Source of the DNA: Brumimicrobium sp.
GTDB taxonomy: Bacteria > Bacteroidota > Bacteroidia > Flavobacteriales_D > Crocinitomicaceae
DNA length: 64,000 bases
Assembly (NCBI GenBank): GCA_023957385.1
Contig: JAMLGZ010000001.1
Coordinates: 978,923-1,042,922, forward strand
Reading direction: 5' to 3'
The position numbers and the translations under genes are program-made. A model generated the notes under the pieces. It did no database searches. It worked only from the letters and a program-made list of their open reading frames with translations, and had not been told where the DNA came from. Below, piece by piece: positions 1 to 9,418 of this stretch; the first letter of the stretch is position 1, and the number at the start of each line of letters is the position of its first letter.

Positions 1-299
1 TTGATAGCAGCTGCCATTCCTGAAGAACACAATCTATTTACTGTTTCCCCACCAATTGTATAAGGTAAACCTGCAAGCAAAAGCGACATTCTAGCAACAT
101 TCCTATTATCTTCCCCAGCTTGGTTAGCACAACCCATAATCACATCTTCAATAGCATTTGGGTCTAGATTTTTATTGCGGTTTACTATTTCTTTTAAAAC
201 AAGTGCTGCCATATCATCTGGTCTAACAGCAGATAATGTTCCTTTGAAATTCCCTATTGGAGTTCTAATTCCGTCAATTATGTATGCGTCTTTGGTCAT
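1..299 (-). CDS. Acetyl-CoA acetyltransferase (thiolase), N-terminal part, runs off the window
   Basis: The first 99 residues of a thiolase, which condenses or cleaves acyl-CoA in fatty-acid or acetoacetyl-CoA metabolism in the cytoplasm. The start is the ATG at 299; it opens MTKDAYIIDGIRTPIGNFKG, the usual thiolase N-terminus. The catalytic nucleophile is Cys91 in the NRLCSSG motif, with GCANQAGEDNRNVAR before it. The C-terminal half with the catalytic His and second Cys lies outside the window, so whether it is degradative (FadA/PcaF-like) or biosynthetic (AtoB-like) cannot be settled. It is transcribed away from the tRNA gene. Confidence 0.85.
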   Translation of the reverse strand, partial: MTKDAYIIDGIRTPIGNFKGTLSAVRPDDMAALVLKEIVNRNKNLDPNAIEDVIMGCANQAGEDNRNVARMSLLLAGLPYTIGGETVNRLCSSGMAAAI

Positions 300-443
300 G
301 TCATCAATTTTGAAAGGCTAAATTAATAACATTTTTTGGGGCAATAAGCATAAAATAGATAAGAATAATAGAATTAAGGATAAACGGAGTAATTATCTTT
401 TGAAAAAAACACATATTTCATGACGAATTTCCAAAAAAGTCAT

Positions 444-451
444 TAACTTTG
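444..451 (+). promoter_or_regulatory. Possible -7 box for tRNA-Leu
   Basis: TAACTTTG fits the Bacteroidota -7 consensus TAnnTTTG and lies 56 bases upstream of the tRNA. No TTG is found at the expected distance upstream, so the call is weak. The rest of 300-507 holds nothing else that I recognise. Confidence 0.4.
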
Positions 452-507
452 CACTCGCTTTTAATTGAAAAAAGTATTTAAACAACGGTTTAGATTAAGT
501 GAAAGCA

Positions 508-589
508 GCGGATGTGATGGAATTGGTAGACATGCCAGACTTAGGATCTGGTGCCGCGAGGCGTGGGGGTTCGACTCCCTTCATCCGCA
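508..589 (+). tRNA. tRNA-Leu (anticodon TAG)
   Basis: The acceptor stem pairs GCGGATG (508-514) with CATCCGC (582-588), and A589 is the discriminator. The anticodon stem CCAGA/TCTGG encloses the loop CTTAGGA, giving anticodon TAG for CUA-type leucine codons. The long variable arm and the GGTTCGACTCC T-arm match a class II leucine tRNA. The 3' CCA is not encoded, as is common in Bacteroidota. Confidence 0.95.
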
Positions 590-672
590 CAAATTAAAAG
601 TGGTATAAGTGCAAGCTTGTACCATTTTTTTTTAACAAGCAAGTTTGTATTTTAAGTTATACGATACGTAAT

Positions 673-2031
673 ATGAAAGTAGTAAAAGAAAACATCGATG
701 ATCTAAATGCGCTTTTAACAGTGACAGTAGAAAAGAAAGATTATCAAGAGAAGGTGGATAAAGCTTTAAACGATTATAGAAAGAAAGCAAATATTCCCGG
801 ATTTAGAAAAGGAATGGTTCCTATGGGAATGATTAAGAAGCAATATGGAAAATCACTATTAGCTGATGAATTAAATCGTTTAGTTGGGGAAAGCCTTTAT
901 AAATATATTGAGGATGAAAAATTAGATATACTTGGGAATCCACTTCCGAAAAATGACATTGAAGTAAAAGGTGATTTTGACAATCCGGACAACTTTGAAT
1001 TTGTTTATGAAATTGGAATGGCTCCGAAGCTAGATATTAAATTAACTGCAAAAAACAAATATCCATACACAAAAGTAAAAGTGGATAAGAAACTTATCGA
1101 CCAGCAAATTGAAGATCTTACTAGACGTTATGGAAAATTAGTTAGTTCTGAAACTGTGGGAGAAAAAGACATGATCATGGGGCAGTTTGTAGAATTAACG
1201 GATAAAGGAGAAATTAAAGAAGGTGGAGTTATGAATAATTCTACTGTTACTATGGAGTTTATCGATAAGAAAGCCCAAAAAGAATTATTAGGAAAGAAAG
1301 TAGGAGATAAAATTGTGATCGATCCTATGTTGATGGCTCGAGATAATCATGATGCCCATCACATGTTAAATATACCAGAGTCTGATATTCCAAATATTTC
1401 CAAAAAATTCCAATTTACAATCAATGAAGTAAAAGTGATGCAGCCTGCGGAAATGAATCAAGATTTATTTGATAAATTGTTCGGCAAAGACCAAATTACT
1501 TCAGAAAAAGATTTACGCGATAAATTAAAAGAGGATTTAACTAAGATGTTTGAAAAAGATAGTGAACGTATCTTAGTAAGACGAATTTCTGCTGATTTAT
1601 TGAAGAAAACAGATGTTCAATTACCAAACGAATTCTTAAAAAGATGGATTATCGCTTCACAAGAAACTCCAATTACTATGGAGGAGGTGAATAGTGATTA
1701 TGAAAACTATACAAGAAGTTTGAAATGGCAATTAATTCAGAATAACATTTTCAAAGCCAATGAAATTAAAATTGGTCATGAGGAGGCTATTCACTATACC
1801 AAAGGCTTATTAGCAAATCAATATGCACAGTACGGCATGCCAATTCCTGAGGATAAAGAGTTAGCACATTCAGCTCATCATGTATTGGAGAATCAAAAAG
1901 AAGCTCAACAAATCTATGATATGATTGGTGAGGATAAATTGATTAACTTCTTTAAAGAAACTGTGAAGTTAGATGAGAATGAAGTAGATTATGAAGAGTT
2001 TGTAAAAATAGCTCAAGATAAAGAAGCTTAG
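673..2031 (+). CDS. tig: Trigger factor
   Basis: Ribosome-associated chaperone and peptidyl-prolyl isomerase that meets nascent chains at the exit tunnel. The 452 residues fit the family. The N-terminal ribosome-binding domain carries the signature GFRKGMVP near residues 43-50, equivalent to the GFRxGKxP loop that docks on L23. A FKBP-like segment follows, then a long Lys/Glu-rich helical C-terminal domain. In many bacteria tig precedes clpP-clpX, but here a strong terminator follows and the next gene is a sugar epimerase, so it appears monocistronic. Confidence 0.93.
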   Translation: MKVVKENIDDLNALLTVTVEKKDYQEKVDKALNDYRKKANIPGFRKGMVPMGMIKKQYGKSLLADELNRLVGESLYKYIEDEKLDILGNPLPKNDIEVKGDFDNPDNFEFVYEIGMAPKLDIKLTAKNKYPYTKVKVDKKLIDQQIEDLTRRYGKLVSSETVGEKDMIMGQFVELTDKGEIKEGGVMNNSTVTMEFIDKKAQKELLGKKVGDKIVIDPMLMARDNHDAHHMLNIPESDIPNISKKFQFTINEVKVMQPAEMNQDLFDKLFGKDQITSEKDLRDKLKEDLTKMFEKDSERILVRRISADLLKKTDVQLPNEFLKRWIIASQETPITMEEVNSDYENYTRSLKWQLIQNNIFKANEIKIGHEEAIHYTKGLLANQYAQYGMPIPEDKELAHSAHHVLENQKEAQQIYDMIGEDKLINFFKETVKLDENEVDYEEFVKIAQDKEA

Positions 2032-2053
2032 AATTTGATAATTTTAACGATAT

Positions 2054-2081
2054 AATCCTCGAGGTTTCTCGGGGATTTTTT
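2054..2081 (+). terminator. Rho-independent terminator after tig
   Basis: A hairpin with arms AATCCTCGAG and CTCGGGGATT (one G-T pair) and a short TTT-type loop is followed directly by a T run. It sits 23 bases after the trigger factor stop. Confidence 0.85.
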
Positions 2082-2109
2082 ATATTCGAATGTTAAATAG
2101 AATAATAGT

Positions 2110-3075
2110 ATGATAGTAGTTACAGGTGCCGCTGGTTTTATTGGAAGTTGTTTAGTAAGTCGTTTAAATGCAGAAGGGTTTAACCAAATCGTGGTAGTGG
2201 ATAAGTTCTTAAATGACTTAAAAGCACATAATTTAGTAGGGAAGGAATATGTGGAAAAGGTGGATAGAGATATTTTTAAAGATTGGTTAAAAGAACACGG
2301 GAAAGATGTTCAGTTTATCTTTCATATCGGTGCGCGCACAGATACTACTGAATTCAATAAAGCCATCTTTGATGAACTAAATCTCAACTATTCTAAGGAT
2401 GTTTGGAATTTGGCTACTCTACATAGAATACCATTAGTATATGCTAGTTCTGCTGCTACTTATGGATTGGGAGAATATGGATATATAGATAGTCACGATG
2501 TTGTTGAAAATTTAAAACCATTGAATCCTTATGGAGAATCCAAAAATGATTTTGATAAGTGGGTACTTAAGCAAACAGCAACTCCTCCATTTTGGGCAGG
2601 ATTAAAATTTTTCAATGTATTTGGTCCAAATGAATACCATAAAGGAAGAATGGCTTCGGTGATTTTTCATGCTTATCGTCAGATTTTACATACAGATAAG
2701 ATGAAATTATTTAGATCGCATAACCCTGCATATAGCGATGGAGGACAAACACGTGATTTTATCTATGTAAAAGACTTGTTGAATATATGTATTTTCTTGT
2801 ATAAGAATCAGCCAGAAAGTGGGTTATATAATGTTGGAACGGGAAATGCACGAACATTTAACGATTTGGTAATAGCCGTATTTAAAGCGCTCAACAAAAA
2901 AATAGATATTGAATATATTGATACTCCGATAGATATTCGAGATAAATATCAGTATTTTACAGAAGCATCCACTGATAAATTATTGGCAGCTGGATATCAA
3001 GATGGTTTTTGTACTTTAGAGCAAGGAGTTACAGAATACGTAAAAGAGTTTTTAATGGACGGTAAGTTTTATTAA
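2110..3075 (+). CDS. hldD: ADP-L-glycero-D-manno-heptose-6-epimerase
   Basis: Converts ADP-D-glycero-D-manno-heptose to the L,D epimer for the LPS inner core. It is a 321-residue extended SDR enzyme. The NADP-binding loop TGAAGFIG lies at residues 5-12, and the catalytic pair is Tyr141 and Lys145 in NPYGESK. The segments FFNVFGPNEYHKGRMASV and GGQTRDFIYVKD are typical of RfaD/HldD. It converges on an O-antigen ligase-like gene with one base between the stops, which places it next to surface-polysaccharide genes. No other heptose genes are in the window. Confidence 0.9.
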   Translation: MIVVTGAAGFIGSCLVSRLNAEGFNQIVVVDKFLNDLKAHNLVGKEYVEKVDRDIFKDWLKEHGKDVQFIFHIGARTDTTEFNKAIFDELNLNYSKDVWNLATLHRIPLVYASSAATYGLGEYGYIDSHDVVENLKPLNPYGESKNDFDKWVLKQTATPPFWAGLKFFNVFGPNEYHKGRMASVIFHAYRQILHTDKMKLFRSHNPAYSDGGQTRDFIYVKDLLNICIFLYKNQPESGLYNVGTGNARTFNDLVIAVFKALNKKIDIEYIDTPIDIRDKYQYFTEASTDKLLAAGYQDGFCTLEQGVTEYVKEFLMDGKFY

Positions 3076-3076
3076 A

Positions 3077-4528
3077 TCATTTATCTGCTATCTTTTTCTT
3101 TTGAAATTTTTGCTGAAATACTATAAAAATAATCGCCGAACAATATATTGGTATAGAGGCCTTATCTGTATCTAAATAGTTGTTGATGAGTCCATGGAAG
3201 AAGTAGGAACTATTTGCTAAAACAAGCGCTAAAATCAAATAATATAAATCTTTTTCTTCTGGGAAGTTTCTTTTCAGGTTGATTAATAGTTTAATCCCTA
3301 TTGTAAATAAAGATGTCACAAAGAATATAATAGCAAGCATTCCAATTAAGCCCATTTCTGCTAAGGGGCCTAAGAATTCGGAATGCGCATTTCCATTATC
3401 ACCAAAGTTAGTAGAGATGATAGTTAAATTTTCGGGTCTTTGGTAGGGAGCATACTCAAATGCATAAGTGGCTGGACCAAATCCGAAGATTGGTTTTTCC
3501 TGATACATAAGGTAGGCTGCTTCCCAACGGTTTATTCGCTCAAGGTTTGAGGCGTCTGAGGTGAAATTAGCAGAAGATTGAATGCGTTCCTCAAAATTTG
3601 TAGTAGTATGCTCATATTTATTCTTAGAAAGAGCTATTTCTATTTCGTGCCATGAACTAACTAATACAGAAATAATAAGTAAGAGAATGACAAGAAGGTA
3701 TCTGAATTTAATTCTAAAACGAATTAGTAACCAAACTCCTAAGGCAAAAATCACACTTAACCAAGCAGCTCTGGTATAACTGAAATAGAGTCCTATAACT
3801 GTAATGGCAGTCATTAGGATTAAAACCAAATAGATATATAACTTATGACGTTTGTAGCTTAGTAAACCGAGAATAAAGAATAAATTGATAACTACACTTG
3901 AACCATAGATAGTATGATCTTTAAAGAAGGGAAACATTACCCAGTGTCCTTCTCTTTCGGCAAAAGAATATCCATAGTGTTTGATGAGTGTAAAAATAAT
4001 TACCCCAGTCATACTAAGTGTATAACTCCATAATAATTTAGCAATAGCAGATTTTTCTTGAAAGAAATTATGTCCAATAAAAAAAATCGGAATCAAATAC
4101 CATAGTTTCATTAACAAAAATTTAGCAGATACTATTGGCAAAACACTGGTGATTGTGGTAATAAGAGTCCAGAACAAATAGAATCCAACAGATATTACAA
4201 TAGGATTTTTCCAAAAACTTTTAGGTAAGCTAGGAGATAGAGTTTGTTTGAAAATAGCTAGCAGCATGAGTCCAAAAAGTAATGGCTCTGTAGGCAGAAA
4301 AAGACCTAAGTCTATATCGGTAAATTCTTCAATATTGATAGAAAGAGGAGTAAAGAATATAACCAGTAAAAAAGCTGTTCTGATATGGAATAGCCCAATA
4401 TAAAGAAGTAATAAGATAATAGGAAATGCACTAAAAATAAAATTATCTTTTATGATAAAGTAGGTATTTAGGCCCATAAATAGTAGGGCAATACTGAAAA
4501 TAATATTTCTATTTTTCAGCAGTTCCAA
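3077..4528 (-). CDS. O-antigen ligase/polymerase family membrane protein
   Basis: A 483-residue polytopic inner-membrane protein with about ten hydrophobic segments and one large periplasmic loop (roughly residues 300-380). The loop contains NRWEAAYLMYQEKPIFGFGPATYAF and, further on, NAHSEFLGPLAEMGLIG, the arrangement of Wzy_C/WaaL proteins that transfer or polymerise lipid-linked glycans. It lies 2 bases downstream of a Wzz-like gene and is surely cotranscribed with it. Ligase and polymerase cannot be told apart by sequence. A second, different family member is at 60050-61300. Confidence 0.8.
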   Translation of the reverse strand: MELLKNRNIIFSIALLFMGLNTYFIIKDNFIFSAFPIILLLLYIGLFHIRTAFLLVIFFTPLSINIEEFTDIDLGLFLPTEPLLFGLMLLAIFKQTLSPSLPKSFWKNPIVISVGFYLFWTLITTITSVLPIVSAKFLLMKLWYLIPIFFIGHNFFQEKSAIAKLLWSYTLSMTGVIIFTLIKHYGYSFAEREGHWVMFPFFKDHTIYGSSVVINLFFILGLLSYKRHKLYIYLVLILMTAITVIGLYFSYTRAAWLSVIFALGVWLLIRFRIKFRYLLVILLLIISVLVSSWHEIEIALSKNKYEHTTTNFEERIQSSANFTSDASNLERINRWEAAYLMYQEKPIFGFGPATYAFEYAPYQRPENLTIISTNFGDNGNAHSEFLGPLAEMGLIGMLAIIFFVTSLFTIGIKLLINLKRNFPEEKDLYYLILALVLANSSYFFHGLINNYLDTDKASIPIYCSAIIFIVFQQKFQKKKIADK

Positions 4529-4530
4529 AG

Positions 4531-5517
4531 TTATAATGCTTTCTTTATTTCTTTGATTCTATTTGAAATTAGCAAGATAATAAATGTCAAAAGAAGCGAA
4601 GAAAGTGTAAATACCAATACAATAATTATACGTTTTGGTTTTGCTTTTAGGTCAGAGGCAGCTGCTCTTTCGACCACAAATTTACTAGAGAATCCTTCAA
4701 AAGCATCAGACTTTGCTTGCTCGTATGAAGCTTTAAATAAAGCATAATTGTCCATTCGATATTCTCGCATATCAGTTAGCGCATCGTATTTTGCGCCAAA
4801 TGCTTCATTTGCTTCAATCTGCTTTTTGAAACGAGCTCTATCTTCACTGTTTTTAGCTTCATTCAATGCTCTATATAATTCTCCACGGGATTCAGCACTT
4901 ATTACTCCTAACTTTGCCAAATCATATAATTGTTGGTCTATACTATCATTTTCATACTGAAGCTGAAGTAATTTTCTTCTGTTAATTTCGTAGGCAGGAA
5001 TGGTCCTTTCACGAATTAAATCAAAAGATAAAGTATCGATAAGGTCTACAATTCTATTAGCAATATTGGCAGCTCTTTGAGGGTCTTTGTCTAATACTTC
5101 AATATTGATAGAACCGAATTTAGTTCTTCTAAAACTGATATGGTCTTCGTAAGCCTGATTTAGCCAATGGTAATACCCTTTTATGTTTGGTTTTATTTCA
5201 TAAACTTTTGCTAAATCAAAATCAGAAATTATACGATCTCTCATAGGGGAAGATTGTAGAATCTGAATCATTTGCTCAGCCCTTTCTTCTTCACCAAAGT
5301 CCATAGAACTCGCTTTAGCATTACTTTGTGCATTGAAAGAAACAGTATTGGTAGCGCCAGGAAATACGATTGCATTTGACATGTATAAAACTGGTAATAG
5401 TAATGATACAACGATGGAAACAATAACTGCAATTCCACTAACAATGAATAATATCTTTTTATTTTTTAGCGCAAAGATCAATAAGTCATTTGCGTTCTCT
5501 GTTTTATTAATTTCCAT
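4531..5517 (-). CDS. Wzz-type polysaccharide chain-length/co-polymerase protein
   Basis: A 328-residue protein with one hydrophobic helix near residues 28-50 and another near 298-320, enclosing a periplasmic coiled-coil-rich domain. This is the Wzz/PCP topology that sets the length of O-antigen or exopolysaccharide chains. The motif FGSINIEVLDKDPQRAANIANRIVDLID (in part) is typical of the domain. No C-terminal tyrosine-kinase domain is present, so it is a PCP-1-like form. It is followed directly by the O-antigen ligase-like gene, which suggests the two act on the same glycan. Confidence 0.8.
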   Translation of the reverse strand: MEINKTENANDLLIFALKNKKILFIVSGIAVIVSIVVSLLLPVLYMSNAIVFPGATNTVSFNAQSNAKASSMDFGEEERAEQMIQILQSSPMRDRIISDFDLAKVYEIKPNIKGYYHWLNQAYEDHISFRRTKFGSINIEVLDKDPQRAANIANRIVDLIDTLSFDLIRERTIPAYEINRRKLLQLQYENDSIDQQLYDLAKLGVISAESRGELYRALNEAKNSEDRARFKKQIEANEAFGAKYDALTDMREYRMDNYALFKASYEQAKSDAFEGFSSKFVVERAAASDLKAKPKRIIIVLVFTLSSLLLTFIILLISNRIKEIKKAL

Positions 5518-5553
5518 ACTTTAAAGTTGCGCAGTAAATTTACTATTTTTTAA

Positions 5554-7683
5554 TTATTTTATGAGTGTCATTTCATTTATTAAATGAGAAGCCTCACCAT
5601 AAATATCTATTACCCATAAAACATAACGAATATCTACTGAGATATTACGACATCTTGATGAATCAAAGAAATAATCACTCATAGTGCTTTCCCAAGAACG
5701 GTCAAAGTTGATGCCTATAAGATAGCCATTGCCATCAATAACAGGTGAGCCTGAATTTCCGCCTGTTGTGTGCAACGAACTAGTGAAGCATACCCATAAT
5801 TCACCATTTTGAGCATACGCTCCATATTTCTTTTGATTGAATAATTCAAGCATTCTAGGTTCTAATTCAAAGTCTTCTAATCCAGTGTTGTTTTTTTCAA
5901 TAATTCCTTTTAAAGTAGTGTGGGATGTATAATGCATTCCATCTTTTGGATAGGAGCCTTCCACTTTACCGTAAGATAGCCTCATTGTATTATTGGCATC
6001 AGCCCAATGTTTATCTTGAGGGAACATTTCGTATTTTCCTGCTACATATTCTTTCATGAGCTGATTCTTGGATGAATAGTAGATACGTAAATCCCCAAGT
6101 AATTTGGAAACAAATATATCTTCCAGTTCTGTAAATAGAAGATATCCGGGATCTTTTGCTATTTTCTTTTTAGCATATTTTTCAAAATGTTCGAGTACGT
6201 CTAGAAATTTCTTTTGGTTTACTAAGAAAGATTTGGAGTAAATAGTTGTTTTAAGTTTTTGAGGTGTATTTTTAATCATACTAGGAGGTAGGAAATTGAT
6301 ATCAATAATTGATTTATAATATTCGGTTTGAGCTAAAAAAATTTCTCCATCGATGGAAGCATTGTACTTGTTGTAAAAACCTGTCAAACTTTGTTTCTGT
6401 TTCTCAATAGCTTTGCTGAGTTCTTCTTTTTTTCCTTGGCGATACAAATCTAAGAGTTCATCAACCACTCGAGCTCTATCAAAAACTTCGGCTCCCGAGT
6501 AAGCATATTCCGAATAGATATTATAAATAAAATCAGCTTTGTTATATTGATTAGATAACTTTCTGAGTTCATCTACCACTTTACCATATTTCTTTTCCCA
6601 TTCTGGGTTTTCCTTCACTTTGTTTATATATGTCTCCTCGTATGTAATTTTCTTTTCTAAGGCATTTTCAGCCTTAAGACCTAAGATTTGACCTTGCCAT
6701 TTTTTCCATGCATTTGCTACACGTGCTTGTTTTGGGGCGTAATTGATCTCTACTTGTTGTGAATGTCTCATGGCCTCATCCATTACAGCAATGGATAAGT
6801 CACGCATCTTGATTTGAGTGGGTCTTAATGTATCAATAATGAAAGACAGTTCGGTGCTGATTGTATGTTGTTCTGTAAAACCAGGAAATCCAAAGATCAT
6901 AGAGAATTCATTATCTTCTCTATCTTTTAATGAAATAGGCAAATGATAGAGTGGTGTATAAGGGATATTCTCTGTGCTATACTCAGCGGGTTGATTATTT
7001 TTATCCACATAAATTCGGAATACTGAGAAATCACCGGTATGGCGAGGCCAAACCCAGTTATCTGTGTCACCACCAAACTTTCCGATAGTTTTAGGGGGAG
7101 CACCGACCAATCTAACGTCTTTAAAGGTTTCCTTAACCATAAGAAAATAGCTATTCCCAAAGTCAAAAGCTTTTACTTCAGCCTCAAAATATGTCCCTTT
7201 TGTTGCTTCTGCTTTTATAAGAGCCATGTTTTTTTGCATAAGTTGATAGGCTTCGGAATTGCTTAAGCCATTAACGCCTCTTAAAACTAAGGCAGTAACA
7301 TCTTGGATACGTACAATGCGGGTAGCTGTAAGGTCTAAATTTGGTAATTCGTCTAGTAATGACTTAGCCCAGAAACCTTTATCAGCAATATTATTTTCTA
7401 CAGTTGAGTGCGCATATATTTGAGAATAGCCGCAGTGATAATTGGTAAGGATTAATCCTTTTGTAGAAATAATTTCAGAAGTACAACCACCACCAAAATG
7501 TATAATAGCATCTTTGATACTAGAATTATTTACATCATATATATCTTGGGCTGAGATTTTCATTCCCATAGCTTTCATGTCTGATTCAAATGCTTCCAAA
7601 ATGGAAGGAATAATCATTCCCTCTTCTGCAAATGAGAAAGAGAATACGAAAGAGATTAGTAGAATTATTCTAAACTTTTTCAT
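5554..7683 (-). CDS. S46 family dipeptidyl-peptidase (DPP11-like)
   Basis: A secreted or periplasmic serine dipeptidyl-peptidase that removes dipeptides from oligopeptides. It has 709 residues with a signal peptide at 1-19. The chymotrypsin-type triad is visible as His83 (TNYHCGY), Asp218 (WPRHTGDFS) and Ser644 (GGNSGSPV). In this family a Gly or Arg at the S1 position separates DPP7 (hydrophobic P1) from DPP11 (Asp/Glu P1); here Arg662 in INFDRSWE suggests DPP11-like acidic specificity. That assignment is by motif only. Together with the S9 peptidase at 20906 it points to peptide use as a nutrient. Confidence 0.88.
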   Translation of the reverse strand: MKKFRIILLISFVFSFSFAEEGMIIPSILEAFESDMKAMGMKISAQDIYDVNNSSIKDAIIHFGGGCTSEIISTKGLILTNYHCGYSQIYAHSTVENNIADKGFWAKSLLDELPNLDLTATRIVRIQDVTALVLRGVNGLSNSEAYQLMQKNMALIKAEATKGTYFEAEVKAFDFGNSYFLMVKETFKDVRLVGAPPKTIGKFGGDTDNWVWPRHTGDFSVFRIYVDKNNQPAEYSTENIPYTPLYHLPISLKDREDNEFSMIFGFPGFTEQHTISTELSFIIDTLRPTQIKMRDLSIAVMDEAMRHSQQVEINYAPKQARVANAWKKWQGQILGLKAENALEKKITYEETYINKVKENPEWEKKYGKVVDELRKLSNQYNKADFIYNIYSEYAYSGAEVFDRARVVDELLDLYRQGKKEELSKAIEKQKQSLTGFYNKYNASIDGEIFLAQTEYYKSIIDINFLPPSMIKNTPQKLKTTIYSKSFLVNQKKFLDVLEHFEKYAKKKIAKDPGYLLFTELEDIFVSKLLGDLRIYYSSKNQLMKEYVAGKYEMFPQDKHWADANNTMRLSYGKVEGSYPKDGMHYTSHTTLKGIIEKNNTGLEDFELEPRMLELFNQKKYGAYAQNGELWVCFTSSLHTTGGNSGSPVIDGNGYLIGINFDRSWESTMSDYFFDSSRCRNISVDIRYVLWVIDIYGEASHLINEMTLIK

Positions 7684-7778
7684 AATTTTATTTAGCGTAT
7701 TTTTGATATGTAGTTTGTAAAGATAAAAACACTTTGCAAAATATGACTATATGTTGTGAAATAACATAACTTTGCTAT

Positions 7779-8444
7779 ATGGATTTATTGCGTTTTATCT
7801 TTCATTTTGGAGTCATTTTGGCTGTATATAATTTTATATGGTGGCTAATCATGGTTCTTTTTAAGTTAATTAAAGGTGGTAATAAAACATATCTTTTTGA
7901 GGTATATTTTATTAAATCAATAAGATATGTTTTTCTTGGGGATGTAATATTTCTTTTCTGCCTTGAATTAAACAATAATGTAGTGTCTATAAATTATTTT
8001 TTAACAGCAGGCCTGATTTTGTTGATATATTTTATTGGAAAAATTCAAATGAAGCAACAACGAAATAGGCTTTTTTCTATTCAAACATCTTCTCAAATGG
8101 GAAGTTTAAATAGTTTCTTTGAGAATCTTAAACCTGTTTTTAATTTGAAATTAGAATTCCTGGTATTAGTATTAACCTTTACCCTGTATGGAGTCTTCTA
8201 TTTTTACCCTACTTGGGCATTTAATAATATTGCCAATTGGTTTTTGACGAATATTCAGGGAATCATTGATGCGCCTGTATTTGGATTTATCTTTAAAGTA
8301 GTTGGATTCTTCTTCTTGTTAAGCGTTATATTCAAAGTAATAAATGCAGTTTTATTTATTTTATCAGGCGGTTTGAGAAAAACTGGAAATATAAATAATC
8401 AACAAGATGACAATCATTTTGATGATTATACAGAAGAATCTTAG
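7779..8444 (+). CDS. Hypothetical membrane protein
   Basis: A 221-residue protein that I do not recognise. It has four or five hydrophobic segments: near residues 5-28, 46-62, 70-88, 122-142 and 165-195. A basic stretch IQMKQQRNRLF lies between the third and fourth, and the C-terminal tail is polar and acidic (NNQQDDNHFDDYTEES). A -7-like box TAACTTTG (7767-7774) lies just before the ATG, so the true start or the transcription start is uncertain. Its stop overlaps that of convergent coaE by 4 bases. Confidence 0.6.
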   Translation: MDLLRFIFHFGVILAVYNFIWWLIMVLFKLIKGGNKTYLFEVYFIKSIRYVFLGDVIFLFCLELNNNVVSINYFLTAGLILLIYFIGKIQMKQQRNRLFSIQTSSQMGSLNSFFENLKPVFNLKLEFLVLVLTFTLYGVFYFYPTWAFNNIANWFLTNIQGIIDAPVFGFIFKVVGFFFLLSVIFKVINAVLFILSGGLRKTGNINNQQDDNHFDDYTEES

Positions 8445-9028
8445 TTGGTTAGAGCAAGTAATTTCTTAATAACTTGCTCTGTTTGTGCTTGTAAATCAGA
8501 GTCTGCATTATTATCTATTATAAATGAGGCTAACTTACTCCTTTCTATGTCTGTCCATTGACTTTGTATTCTTTTCAATACTTCGTCTTCAGTCAAATTA
8601 TCTCGTGCAACTACACGCTGAATACGAATATCGAGTTGGGCACGAATTAGAATAGTGTAATCAAATTGAGTATATGCTCCTGTTTCAAACATGATAGCAG
8701 ATTCATTAAACACTAGCGAAGTTGTTTGATTTTTACACCATGTTTTAAAATGCTCTCGCACCGCAGGATGAACGATGTTGTTTATTGCTATTTTTAAATT
8801 TGAATCATTAAATATCTTTTGCGCTATAAATGAGCGATTTAGTTGCTTATCATTATAAGCTCTTTCTCCAAAGACGCCTTTAATTTGCTTTATAACTTGA
8901 GGGTCACTAATCATAATTTTCTTTGCTTCTTTATCAGAATCAAAGATAGGATATCCCATTTGGGAAATAATACGTGCAACAGTGGACTTCCCTGAACCTA
9001 TTCCTCCGGTTATTCCAATTTGGAGCAT
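8441..9028 (-). CDS. coaE: Dephospho-CoA kinase
   Basis: Last step of coenzyme A synthesis: ATP-dependent phosphorylation of the 3'-hydroxyl of dephospho-CoA. The 195 residues fit the family. The P-loop GGIGSGKS is at 8-15, followed by FDSDKEAKKIM for dephospho-CoA binding and the lid-region segment RVVARDNLTEDEVLKRI. It is the third gene of a tight unit after siaB and siaC (4-base gap), so it is probably cotranscribed with that regulatory pair. Its 3' end overlaps the convergent membrane-protein gene. Confidence 0.93.
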   Translation of the reverse strand: MLQIGITGGIGSGKSTVARIISQMGYPIFDSDKEAKKIMISDPQVIKQIKGVFGERAYNDKQLNRSFIAQKIFNDSNLKIAINNIVHPAVREHFKTWCKNQTTSLVFNESAIMFETGAYTQFDYTILIRAQLDIRIQRVVARDNLTEDEVLKRIQSQWTDIERSKLASFIIDNNADSDLQAQTEQVIKKLLALTN

Positions 9029-9032
9029 GAAA

Positions 9033-9416
9033 TTAGATTTCCTTTACTGCTACTTTGGTAAAAGGTAAAGAAACAATTGCGTTATAATCTTCTCCGGCTT
9101 CTTCCATATCCTCATCATCCTCTTCATAAAACCATTTGATCTCTACAGAAGTCCCCTTTTCATTTAGTTTTTCTAGCAATTTAAAGAAATCCAATAAGCA
9201 TTTAGAAGAAGAAGTATTGAAGTACTCTAACTTAACATTGAAAACAGTAGTAGCATGAGGAGTATTTCCGTATTCGGTAACCCAATTATTTAACTGTTGA
9301 TAAAATTCAACTGAATTTTCAGGAATAGATCTTCCTTTTAATTCGAGTATGCCATTAGCGGCATTAAAATCAACAGCTGGTGTTTTTGAAGTTCCTTCTA
9401 GTTTAAAGTTTTCCAT
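9033..9416 (-). CDS. SiaC family regulatory phosphoprotein (DUF1987)
   Basis: A 127-residue protein matching SiaC, the phosphorylation-controlled adaptor of the Pseudomonas aeruginosa SiaABCD pathway. Visible family marks are LELKGRSIPENSVEFY (residues 25-39), the core LEYFNTSSSK (63-72) with Thr68, the residue phosphorylated by SiaB in Pseudomonas, and WFYEEDDEDMEEAGEDY near the C-terminus. The kinase-like gene lies 2 bases upstream. Neither a SiaA phosphatase nor a SiaD diguanylate cyclase is nearby, so the target of this SiaC is unknown. Confidence 0.82.
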   Translation of the reverse strand: MENFKLEGTSKTPAVDFNAANGILELKGRSIPENSVEFYQQLNNWVTEYGNTPHATTVFNVKLEYFNTSSSKCLLDFFKLLEKLNEKGTSVEIKWFYEEDDEDMEEAGEDYNAIVSLPFTKVAVKEI

Positions 9417-9418
9417 AA

